A stretch of 64,000 nucleotides of DNA from Streptomyces sp. NBC_01241 (GTDB taxonomy: Bacteria > Actinomycetota > Actinomycetes > Streptomycetales > Streptomycetaceae): positions 4,126,501-4,190,500 of the forward strand of contig NZ_CP108494.1 of the NCBI RefSeq assembly GCF_041435435.1, given 5' to 3'. The translations under genes were made by a program, and so were the position numbers. Position 1 is the stretch's first letter. Every line of letters starts with the position of its first letter. The notes below the pieces were generated by a model. The model saw only the letters and a list, made by a program, of their open reading frames with translations. It had not been told where the DNA came from and ran no database searches. Below, one piece after another: positions 51,669 to 60,077 of the stretch.

Positions 51669-52259
51669 TCAGGCCACCCGGGCGAGCAGGTGCTGGACCA
51701 GGGTGATCAGGGCCTGCGCGGACGACTTCTCGTCCCGGGCGTCGCAGTACACGACCGGGGTGTCCGGCAGCAGGTCGAGCGCTTCGCGCAACTCGTCCTC
51801 GGCATGCCGGGAGTACGGGTCGAAGCTGTTGACCGCGACCGCGTACTCAAGCCCGTACGTCTCGACCAGGTCGATCACCGGGAAGGTGTCGGCGAGACGG
51901 GCCGGGTCGACCAGGAGCAGCGCGCCGAGCGAACCCCGCGCCATGTCCTCCCACAGCTCGACGAAGCGCTGCTGGCCCGGCGTACCGAACAGGTACAGCA
52001 CCAGCTCGTCGCTCAGGGTCAGACGTCCGAAGTCCAGGGCGACCGTCGTGGTCACCTTGCCGGGCGCGCCGCGCAGATCGTCGATGTGCGCGCCGGCCTG
52101 CGTCATCCGCTCCTCGGTGCGCAGCGGAGTGATCTCGGAGAGGGTGCCGATGAGCGTCGTCTTGCCCACGGCGAAGTGTCCGACGACGAGGATCTTCGCC
52201 GCACGCTGTACCGCGTCCGACACATAGATGCTCTCAGCCGAACCGGACGTGGAGTCCAT
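51669..52259 (-). CDS. Conservon Ras-like GTPase (CvnD)
   Basis: A 196-residue small GTPase. P-loop GHFAVGKTTLIGTLSEI near residue 25, the conserved TVALDFGRLTL, then LYLFGTPGQQRF. Conservon GTPases bind GTP and pair with the roadblock and DUF742 proteins. Its start (ATG 52259) lies inside the DUF742 gene (26-base overlap), with AGAGGTG as RBS. Confidence 0.93.
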   Translation of the reverse strand: MDSTSGSAESIYVSDAVQRAAKILVVGHFAVGKTTLIGTLSEITPLRTEERMTQAGAHIDDLRGAPGKVTTTVALDFGRLTLSDELVLYLFGTPGQQRFVELWEDMARGSLGALLLVDPARLADTFPVIDLVETYGLEYAVAVNSFDPYSRHAEDELREALDLLPDTPVVYCDARDEKSSAQALITLVQHLLARVA

Positions 52260-52608
52260 GCAACACCTCTTCGAGGATCTTCCTGTCAACGAGTTGAGCC
52301 GGCGGTGGCGCCTTGCGGCGTATCAGATGTCCTTGTTCCGTTAAATCGTTCAGCAGCAGCCGAGCCACTCCGACGGGCAGCTCCAGATGGCCCGCGACCT
52401 CGGCCACCGACAGATAGCCGCCGGAACACAGGTCCCAGATCGCCCGGACCTCGGGGCTCGGGTTCGGGGGCCGCTGACGGTCGGGGGCGATCATGACCAG
52501 AGTGACGAGGGAGAGGCCCTCGGCGTCGGGCAGGCCGCGTCCGCCGGTGATGACGTAGGACCGGACGAACCCGCTGCTGACCGCCTGCTCCTCGCCCGGC
52601 GTCGTCAT
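52234..52608 (-). CDS. Conservon DUF742 protein (CvnC)
   Basis: A 124-residue winged-helix-like protein: VRSYVITGGRGLPDAEGLSLVTLV, IWDLCSGGYLSVAEVAGHLELPVGVARLLLNDLTEQGHL. DUF742 proteins accompany conservon GTPases. ATG 52608 overlaps the roadblock stop (ATGA) and its end overlaps the GTPase start. Confidence 0.94.
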   Translation of the reverse strand: MTTPGEEQAVSSGFVRSYVITGGRGLPDAEGLSLVTLVMIAPDRQRPPNPSPEVRAIWDLCSGGYLSVAEVAGHLELPVGVARLLLNDLTEQGHLIRRKAPPPAQLVDRKILEEVLHGLHVRFG

Positions 52609-53009
52609 GCTTCGCTTCCGGCGTTCTGGCGGAGCGGCGTGGTCATCGCCTTCCCCAGCGCGGTGACCTGCTGCTGCATACGGAAGGACATGGCCTCCAT
52701 GTCCACGTCGGCCGCGGCGGCCGCCGCCAGGTAGGCGCCGGTACCCGCGGCGATCAGGAAGATCCAGCCGTGCTCGTACTCAAGGAGGGTCTGCCGCCAG
52801 CGACCGGGGGTCTGGGTGCCGATGAAGGGGGCGACGGCCCGGCTCAGCGACTGCATGGAGCTCATCGCCGCTGCCACGGTCTCCGCGTCGTCCCGGCCGA
52901 TCTGGCTGGAGTTGGCCAGTAGCAGGCCGTCGGCGGAGACGAGGATCGCGTGCCGAGCGCCGGGTACCTGGAGCACATCGTTGAGCACCCAGGACAGATC
53001 GGGGTTCAC
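52605..53009 (-). CDS. Conservon roadblock/LC7 protein (CvnB)
   Basis: A 134-residue roadblock domain: LSWVLNDVLQVPGARHAILVSADGLLL, ETVAAAMSSMQSLSRAVAPF, IFLIAAGTGAYLAAAA. It acts as a regulator (GAP- or scaffold-like) of the conservon GTPase, by family knowledge. GTG 53009 overlaps the CvnA stop (GTGA). Confidence 0.94.
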   Translation of the reverse strand: MNPDLSWVLNDVLQVPGARHAILVSADGLLLANSSQIGRDDAETVAAAMSSMQSLSRAVAPFIGTQTPGRWRQTLLEYEHGWIFLIAAGTGAYLAAAAAADVDMEAMSFRMQQQVTALGKAMTTPLRQNAGSEA

Positions 53010-54247
53010 TGGATCTCGGGTCCTTCCATCGTCGTCGTGTCACGTCCGGACCGGGTTCCGCGCTGGAACGCACCCAGGCGGGAGGCGGTCTCCTCGTTGC
53101 TGCGCGCCGGCTCGGGTTCGGCCGACGGCACCACGGACACCGGACTCTTGCGACGACGCTTGGGCAGGCCGCCGGCGGTGGTGAAGGACGCGGCGGGCTG
53201 CGGAGCGGGGGCCGGCTGTGCGGCCGGGGGGAACAGCGGAGTCGGAGCGGGCGCGGGCGCCTGGCGGTACGGAAGCGCCGCCACGTCCGCGTCACGGCCA
53301 CCGGCGGCCGCGGGGGCCGCGACGGCGGCCGGGGGCGCGGGCGCGTCGCCGGTGAGAAGCTCGTCGGGCAGGAGAACCACCGCGCGTACGCCTCCATAAG
53401 GGGATACGGAGTCCACCGAGACCTTGAACCCGTAGCGGGCGGCCAGCATGCCGGAGACGGCGAATCCGAACTGTGGGGGAATGCCCAGGCTGGAGACGCT
53501 GATCGCGGCCCGGGGCGCGAGGAGAGCCGCGGCGCGGTCCTTCTCCTCCTGGCCCATGCCGAGGCCCGCGTCGTCGACGATGAGGCAGACGCCCTTCGGG
53601 ACGGCCTGGATGTTGATCTCCACCGGAGTGCCGGGGGCGGAGTAGTTGGTGGCGTTGGCGAGCAGCTCGGCGAGGACCACCGCGACGGGTTCCACGGCCT
53701 TGCTGACGACGGAGAAGTTGACCTGTCCGTTGACCCGGACCCGGTCGAACTGCCGGATGCGGCCCTGGGCGCTGCGGGCGACGTCGAAGACGGACGCGAC
53801 GGTCTCCCGGCGTCCGAGCCAGCCGCCGCACAGCACCGCGATGCCCTGCGCCCGGCGGCCGAACTGGCTGTTGGCGTGGTCGATGGCCATCAGGTCGGCG
53901 AGCATGTTGGGGTCGTCGCCGTATTTCTTCTGGGCGTTCTGTACGACCACTTGCTGCTCGTCCGCGAGCCCCTGAAGAGTACGCACGGCCGCCTTGAGGA
54001 CGGCCTTGGTCTCCTCTTCGGCGTCCTTGCGGACCTCGGCCATTTCAGCGGCCTGCCGGTGCAGCAGACCGGTGTGGGCGACGTGGACCTCGTCCCGTTG
54101 CCGCTGCAGCGCGTCCCGCTCCTCCCGTAGTCGGGAGTTCTGTCTGCGAAGCCCGATATTGGTCTTGCGAGCCCGCAGGACGGCACCGACAGCTACCAGT
54201 GCTACGACAACCAGCGCCCAGAGGAGCAGGCCCTGTGCAAATGTCAT
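53006..54247 (-). CDS. Conservon sensor kinase-like ATPase (CvnA)
   Basis: With start ATG 54247 the protein has 413 residues: one N-terminal membrane segment (FAQGLLLWALVVVALVAVGAVL), a coiled coil (~30-110), then HATPase_c with N-box ELLANATNYSAPG and VDDAGLGM. A disordered Pro/Ala-rich C-terminal ~120 residues follows. No phospho-accepting HisKA is evident, as in other CvnA. ATGs at 54268 and 54304 would add short leaders without RBS support. Heads the five-gene conservon; known homologues influence development and antibiotic production. Confidence 0.9.
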   Translation of the reverse strand: MTFAQGLLLWALVVVALVAVGAVLRARKTNIGLRRQNSRLREERDALQRQRDEVHVAHTGLLHRQAAEMAEVRKDAEEETKAVLKAAVRTLQGLADEQQVVVQNAQKKYGDDPNMLADLMAIDHANSQFGRRAQGIAVLCGGWLGRRETVASVFDVARSAQGRIRQFDRVRVNGQVNFSVVSKAVEPVAVVLAELLANATNYSAPGTPVEINIQAVPKGVCLIVDDAGLGMGQEEKDRAAALLAPRAAISVSSLGIPPQFGFAVSGMLAARYGFKVSVDSVSPYGGVRAVVLLPDELLTGDAPAPPAAVAAPAAAGGRDADVAALPYRQAPAPAPTPLFPPAAQPAPAPQPAASFTTAGGLPKRRRKSPVSVVPSAEPEPARSNEETASRLGAFQRGTRSGRDTTTMEGPEIQ

Positions 54248-54577
54248 GAGACTCACTTCAAGTGCCATGGCTGGGAAACGGCTTGACGCTTCCTCATGTG
54301 CCATGCAAACCAGGCTCATTGAGTCACGGCATGGATCACGCGGGGAAGGCCCCTCCGAAAGTGGGGCCGAGGAATTCATCCCTTCCGGAATGCCCCCATA
54401 CGCCATCAGCCCACTGGAAGTAAGATGATCTTAGCATCGGCCTGTCTGGGAAATGTCAAGACCAACACGCCAGTTGCACTCTTGACGCGGAATGTTCACA
54501 TCCACGCGGCCTGATGGCCCGTCGAGAGCCCTCATACAGCGTGCGGTTCGCGAGACCGGCCGTGTTCGCGGCGTGTG

Positions 54578-54619
54578 CATGCACCGCCCGGCCGCACAAG
54601 TCCGGCCGGGCGGTGCATG
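54578..54619. terminator. Strong terminator 3' of the zinc-ribbon gene
   Basis: Arms 54578-54594 and 54603-54619 pair perfectly over 17 bp with an 8-base loop. It lies in the gap that separates the zinc-ribbon gene from the conservon promoter region, isolating the conservon. Confidence 0.88.
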
Positions 54620-54666
54620 TTTCCGTCACAGCTAGCAGACGCCGGCGTGCGAGGACAACGGGGCAG

Positions 54667-55635
54667 TCAGCCGACGCACAGAACGAGCAGGCACAGCTGC
54701 TTCCGAGGTGCCGGCTCGGCCACCGACGTGTCCGGCGGGGGATTCGCAGCCGATGCGTCCGCACCGGTCCGCTCGGTGGAAGCGGGCGCGGTCGTATCGG
54801 GGACTGCGGCCGGGACCGGAGCCGGGGCGGGGTCTGTGGCGACGGCGTTGTCGACGTGCGTCACCTTGGACGACGCGGGTGCGCTGTGCGACGTCGCGCT
54901 CGTGGTCGCGGGGGGTTGAGCCACGGCGGCGGCCGCCGGCTGCCGGTCCGTCCGCACCGTGGCGGGCGTGGCGACGGTGATCTTCCGGTGCCGGCCCGTC
55001 GGCGTGGACGGATGAGAGCCGTGATCCCCCGAAACCCTGGTCTCCGGCTGCTCCGACACCGAGTCGGTGGTCGTCGTACGTGGCGCCGCGGTCACCGGGT
55101 CCGGCGGTGAGGCCGCCTGCGTGTGGCCGGCCGAAGGCCTGGTGGTCGGCATCGCGGCAACGGTCAGGCCGCCACCGACAAGAGCAATGGTCGTAGCGGC
55201 CAGGGCCCGACGCCGGTGCTTCTTCCAGCGCGCCAGCTGCCGGCGCCGGGCCGCCCGGCCCTGACCGGTACCGATGGGGACGGCGCCTTCGAAGCCGCTG
55301 AGTGATTCAGTGCCCGCCGCAGTGACCGATTCGGCGCCCGATTCAGCGCTCACCGCAGTGACCGATTCAGTGCCCGGCACAGTGTCCGACGCGTCCGACA
55401 TCGTGTCTTCGAACGCGGCGCTACCCATCCATGCCGCATCGGAGCGATGAATGCCACGGTAGGACACCGAAGCGGGGACCTCCTCCGGACGCCAGGCCTC
55501 CCCCGCCGCCGCGATAGTGGCGACCGTGCCGTGGATGCGTCGGGCAGGTGGGGCGATGTCCGGAGCGTATGCGCCGCACCCTGGACACACGAGTGCCCCG
55601 TTGAGATTCCGGCGGCACGTGGAGCAGTAGTCCAT
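54667..55635 (-). CDS. Zinc-ribbon membrane protein with Pro/Thr/Ala-rich extracellular part
   Basis: A 322-residue protein. The N-terminal zinc ribbon is CSTCRRNLNGALVCPGCGAYAP. A helical acidic region has short repeats of ESVTA type, visible in DNA at ~55297-55390. A basic patch (RRRQLARWKKHRRR) and one membrane segment (ALAATTIALVGGGLTVAAM, ~residues 146-164) follow. The remainder is Pro/Thr/Ala-rich and ends KQLCLLVLCVG. By the positive-inside pattern the ribbon is cytosolic. The function is unknown; it is found upstream of the conservon and might be its accessory. Confidence 0.7.
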   Translation of the reverse strand: MDYCSTCRRNLNGALVCPGCGAYAPDIAPPARRIHGTVATIAAAGEAWRPEEVPASVSYRGIHRSDAAWMGSAAFEDTMSDASDTVPGTESVTAVSAESGAESVTAAGTESLSGFEGAVPIGTGQGRAARRRQLARWKKHRRRALAATTIALVGGGLTVAAMPTTRPSAGHTQAASPPDPVTAAPRTTTTDSVSEQPETRVSGDHGSHPSTPTGRHRKITVATPATVRTDRQPAAAAVAQPPATTSATSHSAPASSKVTHVDNAVATDPAPAPVPAAVPDTTAPASTERTGADASAANPPPDTSVAEPAPRKQLCLLVLCVG

Positions 55636-55783
55636 CTGCGATCTTTCTGTGCTGACTGTGCCGCCGGTCGACCGGCGACCTGTTTCACGTTCGCACGCGG
55701 GGTCGAGCGGCCAGTAACGCTAACGGCACCGGCCGAACGTGGTGCGCAGCCCTTGTGGTGCTCCTGCGAAGATTTGCCGACGG

Positions 55784-55879
55784 TGGTACGCCGTTGCTGC
55801 CTGGGGTCGCCTCCCGGTGGGCGCGACGGTGACGCAGGGCGCGGTGCTGTTCCCCCGCCTGGAGGAGAAGCCGGCGTAA
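55784..55879 (+). pseudogene. Methionyl-tRNA synthetase C-terminal fragment (possible)
   Basis: The plus strand reads WYAVAAWGRLPVGATVTQG, then VLFPRLEEKPA and stop at 55877-55879. The end resembles the LFPR(I/L)E terminus of methionyl-tRNA synthetase catalytic/anticodon domains. Nothing upstream in frame continues the gene. It is immediately followed by a terminator. Match from memory, so tentative. Confidence 0.4.
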
Positions 55880-55887
55880 CGCACAGG

Positions 55888-55921
55888 AAAGGCCGGGACG
55901 ACACGAGCGGTCCCGGCCTTT
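55888..55921. terminator. Bidirectional terminator
   Basis: Arms 55888-55899 and 55910-55921 are a 12-bp perfect match flanked by AAA and TTT runs, with a 10-base loop. It serves the Uma2 gene (stop 55945, minus) and the fragment on the plus strand. Confidence 0.88.
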
Positions 55922-55944
55922 TCCACTGCTCCGCCGCCTTCGGG

Positions 55945-56526
55945 TCAGCGGACCCAGTTCTTCAGCGGCTCCGTGTCCAGTTCGATGCCCACGGGGTCGG
56001 GCAGTTCGACAGTCTTCCCGTACGGAACCGTCACCACCTGCTCGTACCGCACGCCGTCGGGCTGCGAGTGCACCTTGACCTCGCAGGTGTCACGGTCGAT
56101 CAGCAGATAGACGGGAATGCCGGTCTCGGCATACGCACGCGGCTTCTCCACGCGGTCCCGGCGGTCGGTGTCCTCGTCGTACGAGGTGACTTCGACGACC
56201 ATCAGGACACCGTCGGGGCCGGCCCACTCGCCCTGGCCGACGAAGGCGCCACTGCGGGCGAGCGCACCGTCCGGGCGGGCGTTCCCCTTGCGGTACGTCT
56301 CGATTCGAAGGCCCTGTTCGGCGTAGAGCCAACGGTCCGGATCGGCCTGCATGCAAAGGCGCGTCAGCCATTCGATGATCCGCCCGTGATCCCCGTCCGG
56401 CGCAGCCTTGACTCCCAGTTTTCCGTTCACGAACTCCAGACGCAGTGCTTCTTCGGTGCGTATGGCGTGGCGGGCGAGGTCCTCGAAGACCTCCTGGGTC
56501 AGCACACTCTCCTCAACCACACCCAT
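55945..56526 (-). CDS. Uma2 family endonuclease (DUF820)
   Basis: A 193-residue protein with the PD-(D/E)xK-like core of Uma2: ARPDGALARSG, GVLMVVEVTSYDEDTDRRDRVEKPRAYAETGIPVYLLIDRD. The Asp, Glu-x-Thr/Ser and Lys form the putative active site. DUF820/Uma2 proteins are abundant in streptomycetes and their role is unclear. GGAGG lies five bases before ATG 56526. Confidence 0.88.
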   Translation of the reverse strand: MGVVEESVLTQEVFEDLARHAIRTEEALRLEFVNGKLGVKAAPDGDHGRIIEWLTRLCMQADPDRWLYAEQGLRIETYRKGNARPDGALARSGAFVGQGEWAGPDGVLMVVEVTSYDEDTDRRDRVEKPRAYAETGIPVYLLIDRDTCEVKVHSQPDGVRYEQVVTVPYGKTVELPDPVGIELDTEPLKNWVR

Positions 56527-56592
56527 CACTGCCTCCTGAAGGAAACCGGGCTGCTTCCAGCGTACGGGCCCGCCACCCGGCCCGTGCCCGGT

Positions 56593-57405
56593 TCACCGCT
56601 CCAGCCCCTCCACGTCCCCTATGACGACGACCGGCTTCTTCTCCGGGTCGAGGATGCGGAGCAGTTCCCTCATCCGGTTCTCGGGGAGTGAGATGCAACC
56701 CTGGGTCGGACCGCCGTGGTCCACATGGATCCAGATGCCGCCACCGCGTTCCTGGCCGAGCGGGCGCACCGGGTCCAGCGGGGAGGCGCCGGGGACCCGG
56801 TTGTAGTCGACGGCGACGACGTAGTCGAAGGAACCCTCCAGGGTCTCCCCCTCGAACCCTTCACCACTCACCGCGAACTCCGGGCGCTGCTCGTACGGGA
56901 ACGCGGTCTCCGGGGGTTCGAAGCGACCGCCCGCCGCCGTCAGTCCATAGACCCCCACCGGGGTGCGGAGGTCGCCCTCCCAGTGCTCGTCGGTCCAGCC
57001 GTTCAGGCCATTGTGGGCCGGCCAGCGGCCCGTGGCCGCGCGCCAGCCCCCGGCGGGATCGTCACGGGTATAGAGGACCGCAGTAGACAGGCTGGAGTCG
57101 TAGGAATCGCCCGTGACGACGAGCGCCTGCCGGGCGCCCGCCGGGATCCCGCCCCTGGTGCGCGGCCCCAGCGCGGGGATCTCACGGGGTACGAGGCGTG
57201 GCGCGTACGGACCGGGGGCGGCCCGCCCCCGGTCCCCGGCGGCTTGTGGACCCGCGACACCGGCGGAAGCAGAGGACGCCGCCCGGACCTCCTGGGTGCC
57301 GCCGGCGGTCTGGGAGGTATTGCCGCAGGCAGTGAGCAGCAGAATCGTTCCTGCACAGATGGCGTACGGGGGACGCCGGGCGGCCGATGGACGGTTCGCG
57401 GACAC
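56593..57405 (-). CDS. L,D-transpeptidase (YkuD) lipoprotein
   Basis: A 270-residue protein. A lipobox LLLTACGN (~residue 27) suggests lipid attachment. After a ~60-residue disordered linker, the domain runs VVTGDSYDSSLSTAVLYTRDD, ... RTPVGVYGL, and the YkuD active site HVDHGGPTQGCISLPENRM with catalytic Cys. It cross-links peptidoglycan or anchors proteins outside the membrane. GTG 57405 has GAGGAG five bases upstream; GTG 57411 is an alternative. Confidence 0.88.
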   Translation of the reverse strand: MSANRPSAARRPPYAICAGTILLLTACGNTSQTAGGTQEVRAASSASAGVAGPQAAGDRGRAAPGPYAPRLVPREIPALGPRTRGGIPAGARQALVVTGDSYDSSLSTAVLYTRDDPAGGWRAATGRWPAHNGLNGWTDEHWEGDLRTPVGVYGLTAAGGRFEPPETAFPYEQRPEFAVSGEGFEGETLEGSFDYVVAVDYNRVPGASPLDPVRPLGQERGGGIWIHVDHGGPTQGCISLPENRMRELLRILDPEKKPVVVIGDVEGLER

Positions 57406-57631
57406 GGGCACTCCTCAGCGGTCGTGGGTGAAGACGGCACAGGCGGGGCTCCCCGTCATGCTTCGCCCCGCCGAACCCAGTTAACGCCGCGTCGCCGATG
57501 CGCGAATCCGCACGTGGGCCATACGGCTGTACCGCCCGCCGGACACACACATGAAAGGGGCCCGGAACCATGTCGGTCGTGTAGGTTCCGGTCCCTTCCC
57601 GCCCGTAGGGGCGCGGAGGCCTGAGGACAGG

Positions 57632-58125
57632 TCAGAGATCCGTGCCGTCGTACGCCTCGTCCGGGTCCACACCCATCGTGATCGAGCCGACGACACCCCG
57701 CGCCATGTGGCGCTTGCGGTACGAGAGCTTCATCAGCCCGCCCGTGGCCCCGCTCCGGTCGTAGATCCCCGGCGCGCCGCAGTGCCAGATGTCGACGGCT
57801 GCGTGCGCGACCGGCTTGCAGGTGCCGGAGTCGATCACCTTGAGCCGGAGGGTGAGGGGGATGCCCTCCTTGTCCTCGTGATGTCCTTCCGGAACTTGTC
57901 GGCGTCGATGTAGTACGGCCCCTCGGTCGTCTCCGAGGTGAGCCGGTAACACACCTCTCCCGATCCACCGCCGGACTTCTTGGCACCGGCCGTTTCCTCG
58001 TCGGCCGAGGCACTGGCAACGGCACTGGCCCCGATCCCGGCGGCCACGATCGTCGCATCCCCGGCGAGCACCATCCTGCGCCGCGTCATGTCCTTCTTGT
58101 GCGCGGGCCGTTGAGTCCCTGTCAT
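57632..58125 (-). pseudogene. Intradiol ring-cleavage dioxygenase gene, frameshifted and internally deleted
   Basis: The frame from ATG 58125 has a twin-arginine-like signal (RRRMVLAGDATIVAAG) and the intradiol N-terminus CYRLTSETTEGPYYIDADKFRKDIT. There a one-base deletion (near 57876-57879) shifts the frame; the shifted frame continues DKEGIPLTLRLKVID, VDIWHCGAPGIY. The catalytic-core region with the two His and second Tyr is missing, and the frame resumes at the family's C-terminus, VVGSITMGVDPDEAYDGTDL. The gene cannot make an active catechol dioxygenase. Confidence 0.85.
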
Positions 58126-58194
58126 GAACGCCGAGGCCAGACAGGGAAGCTGGGAGTGGCGTGCGGGCTGTGCGTTGCGGTGAGGCCGCGGCCG

Positions 58195-58392
58195 TCACAC
58201 CCGGCCGAGCCGCCCGCCCTTCACATCCCGGACGAGCCCGGCAAACGCCACGGACGTGACCACCAGTTCCGTACCGGGATCATCGCCCTCGCGGAGCCGT
58301 ATCCGGTCCCCGGCGGCGGCGAGCTCGACGCAGTCCGAGGAATCACCCCCGCCGGAGAACGAGGACTTCTGCCACATGGTGTCCGGAGTCAT
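58195..58392 (-). CDS. DUF397 domain protein
   Basis: A 65-residue protein, WQKSSFSGGGDSSDCVELAA, VTSVAFAGLVRDVKGGRLG, the signature of DUF397. These accompany DUF5753 XRE regulators in whiJ-like loci. ATG 58392 has AAAGG upstream; GTG 58407, overlapping the XRE stop, is an alternative start giving 70 residues. Confidence 0.9.
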   Translation of the reverse strand: MTPDTMWQKSSFSGGGDSSDCVELAAAGDRIRLREGDDPGTELVVTSVAFAGLVRDVKGGRLGRV

Positions 58393-58403
58393 GCCGGGAC
58401 CTT

Positions 58404-59255
58404 TCACACGCTTTGCACGAGGCGATGAATGAAGTCCCGTGACTCTACGACCCCGAGCGCTACGCCCTCCACCTTGCGCATGAGCTCCCGGTAGCGGCTG
58501 AGTTGTGCCTCCGCGTCAAGAAGAGCACCACCATGCGGTGTGTCCATCAGTACGGTGTCCAGCTGCGGCACCGATCCGCCGGCGTAGACAAGCGGGTCGC
58601 AGACTCCAGCGAAACCGTCCACAGCAAATGGCACCACGCGCACAGATACATGCTGTAGTTCCGACTGCTGAAGAATGTGCTCCAGCTGCCCCCGGGCAAT
58701 CTTGCTGTCGCCTGCTCGAATCCTCAGCGCCGCTTCGTGAATCACCGCCTGATAGGGCACGGGACGGTCACCCGCCAGGATCTCCTGGCGCCGCAGCCGG
58801 AACCGTACGCGCAACTCAAGCTGTTCATCCGAGAGGCCCGGCACCGTGGAGGCAAAGATGGCCCGGATCTGCTCCTCGGTCTGAAGCAGCCCGGGAATCT
58901 GCACACTCTGAAACGTTCTCAGGTGGGTAGCGCTGTCCTCAAGTTCAGCCAGATCGAGGTAGCCGGAAGGCACCGACTCCCGAAACGCTTCCCACCAACC
59001 ACGGGCCCGCTCGGCCGCCATCGCCGCGAGGGCCTCGACGAGTGCGACGTCGTCGCACGCGTAGTGACTGGCGAGGTAACGGACACGCTCCGCGCTCACA
59101 CCCACGCGTGCCGATTCCATCGCCGAGATCTTGGTCTCGGCGATTCCGATGACCCGCGACGCTTCACGACCGCTCAGACCCGCTCGCTCCCTGAGCTTTC
59201 GCAGCTCGACACCGAGCCGTTCCTGACGGGCAGTGACGATACTTCTCGCCGGCAT
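58404..59255 (-). CDS. WhiJ-like XRE regulator (DUF5753)
   Basis: A 283-residue regulator. HTH_31-type XRE domain (~10-65: ELRKLRERAGLSGREASRVIGIAETKISAMESARVGVS) and DUF5753 (~95-275: LRTFQSVQIPGLLQTEEQIRAIF, QLEHILQQSELQHVSVRVVP, LVYAGGSVPQLDTV). Such proteins pair with DUF397 proteins and influence development. A palindromic operator lies upstream at 59311-59328. Its end overlaps the DUF397 alternative start. Confidence 0.94.
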   Translation of the reverse strand: MPARSIVTARQERLGVELRKLRERAGLSGREASRVIGIAETKISAMESARVGVSAERVRYLASHYACDDVALVEALAAMAAERARGWWEAFRESVPSGYLDLAELEDSATHLRTFQSVQIPGLLQTEEQIRAIFASTVPGLSDEQLELRVRFRLRRQEILAGDRPVPYQAVIHEAALRIRAGDSKIARGQLEHILQQSELQHVSVRVVPFAVDGFAGVCDPLVYAGGSVPQLDTVLMDTPHGGALLDAEAQLSRYRELMRKVEGVALGVVESRDFIHRLVQSV

Positions 59256-59304
59256 ACAGCCCTCCCTCCAAGCGAGTTGAGTGATCGCAGTATCCCACCA
59301 CCGC

Positions 59305-59334
59305 TTGACCGGGGTTCATTTGAACCCCTACCGT
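59305..59334 (+). promoter_or_regulatory. Promoter with palindromic operator in its spacer
   Basis: TTGACC (-35, 59305-59310) and TACCGT (-10, 59329-59334) flank an 18-base spacer. That spacer is exactly the palindrome GGGGTTCA-TT-TGAACCCC. It lies between the divergent WhiJ-like and RsbW-like genes, 135 bases upstream of the latter. Binding of a repressor there would block the promoter; the WhiJ-like protein is the obvious candidate. Confidence 0.75.
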
Positions 59335-59469
59335 TTGTGACGCGACGCACACGCTGCGAAACCGGGACCCCGGAAGCGCACCGCCCCGCCATGCCATGAC
59401 GGGTACGGCATGCCACCGCCCACAGACTGCCGCGCCCACAACCCCTCACGCACCAACGGGAGTTCCCGT

Positions 59470-59892
59470 ATGCCGAACTCGCCCACGAGCACCGACGCCC
59501 CCTGGGAATACACGCTCTACATCCCTCACGACCCCCGCGCGGTCACGGTCTCCCGCCGCACTCTGCGCCTGATCCTCACCCTGCACGGCCTGCTCCCCCT
59601 CTCCGAAACCGCCGAGCTCGTCGCCACCGAGCTGGTCAGCAACGCGGTACGCCACACCAAGGGCCCGGCCGCGTTACGTCTGCGCTGGGCAAGCCGCGTA
59701 CTGCGCATCGGCGTCTGGGACGCGGACCCCACCCCACCGGCGCCACCGCTGTCCGCATCCGCAGAAGCCGAAAACGGGCGCGGGCTCGACCTCGTCCGCA
59801 ACTGCACTGATGGCTGGGGCTGGTATCAGCTCAGCAGCAACGGCAACTCAGGCAAGTTCGTCTGGTGCGAACTTGCCTCTATCGGAGCATGA
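59470..59892 (+). CDS. RsbW-like ATP-binding (anti-sigma-type) protein
   Basis: A 140-residue HATPase_c protein: ELVATELVSNAVRHTKGPA (N-box), VLRIGVWDADPTPP, ENGRGLDLVRNCTDGWGW. Streptomycete proteins of this class act as anti-sigma factors or accessory ATPases beside WhiJ/DUF397 genes. GGGAG lies ~8 bases before ATG 59470. Divergent from the WhiJ-like gene. Confidence 0.92.
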   Translation: MPNSPTSTDAPWEYTLYIPHDPRAVTVSRRTLRLILTLHGLLPLSETAELVATELVSNAVRHTKGPAALRLRWASRVLRIGVWDADPTPPAPPLSASAEAENGRGLDLVRNCTDGWGWYQLSSNGNSGKFVWCELASIGA

Positions 59893-60077
59893 GTTGCTCC
59901 GGTCCTCGTCCCAATGCCGTATCAACCAACCTTGATCTAACTGTGAGTTGACACCCTGGCCGATCACCAGGAAATCAAGAGGTCCACCAGATCGAAACCG
60001 GCCGAGCAACCCCTGCCGTTCTCCACCTGGAGCCTGGTCAGGCTCGCCGACTTCCCGGTCGCCGTTGGCGTGGCCGG

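Noticed and set aside
55681..55696. Second parS-like site (TGTTTCACGTTCGCAC)
   Set aside because: Only the left half matches; the right half departs at several positions from the palindrome.
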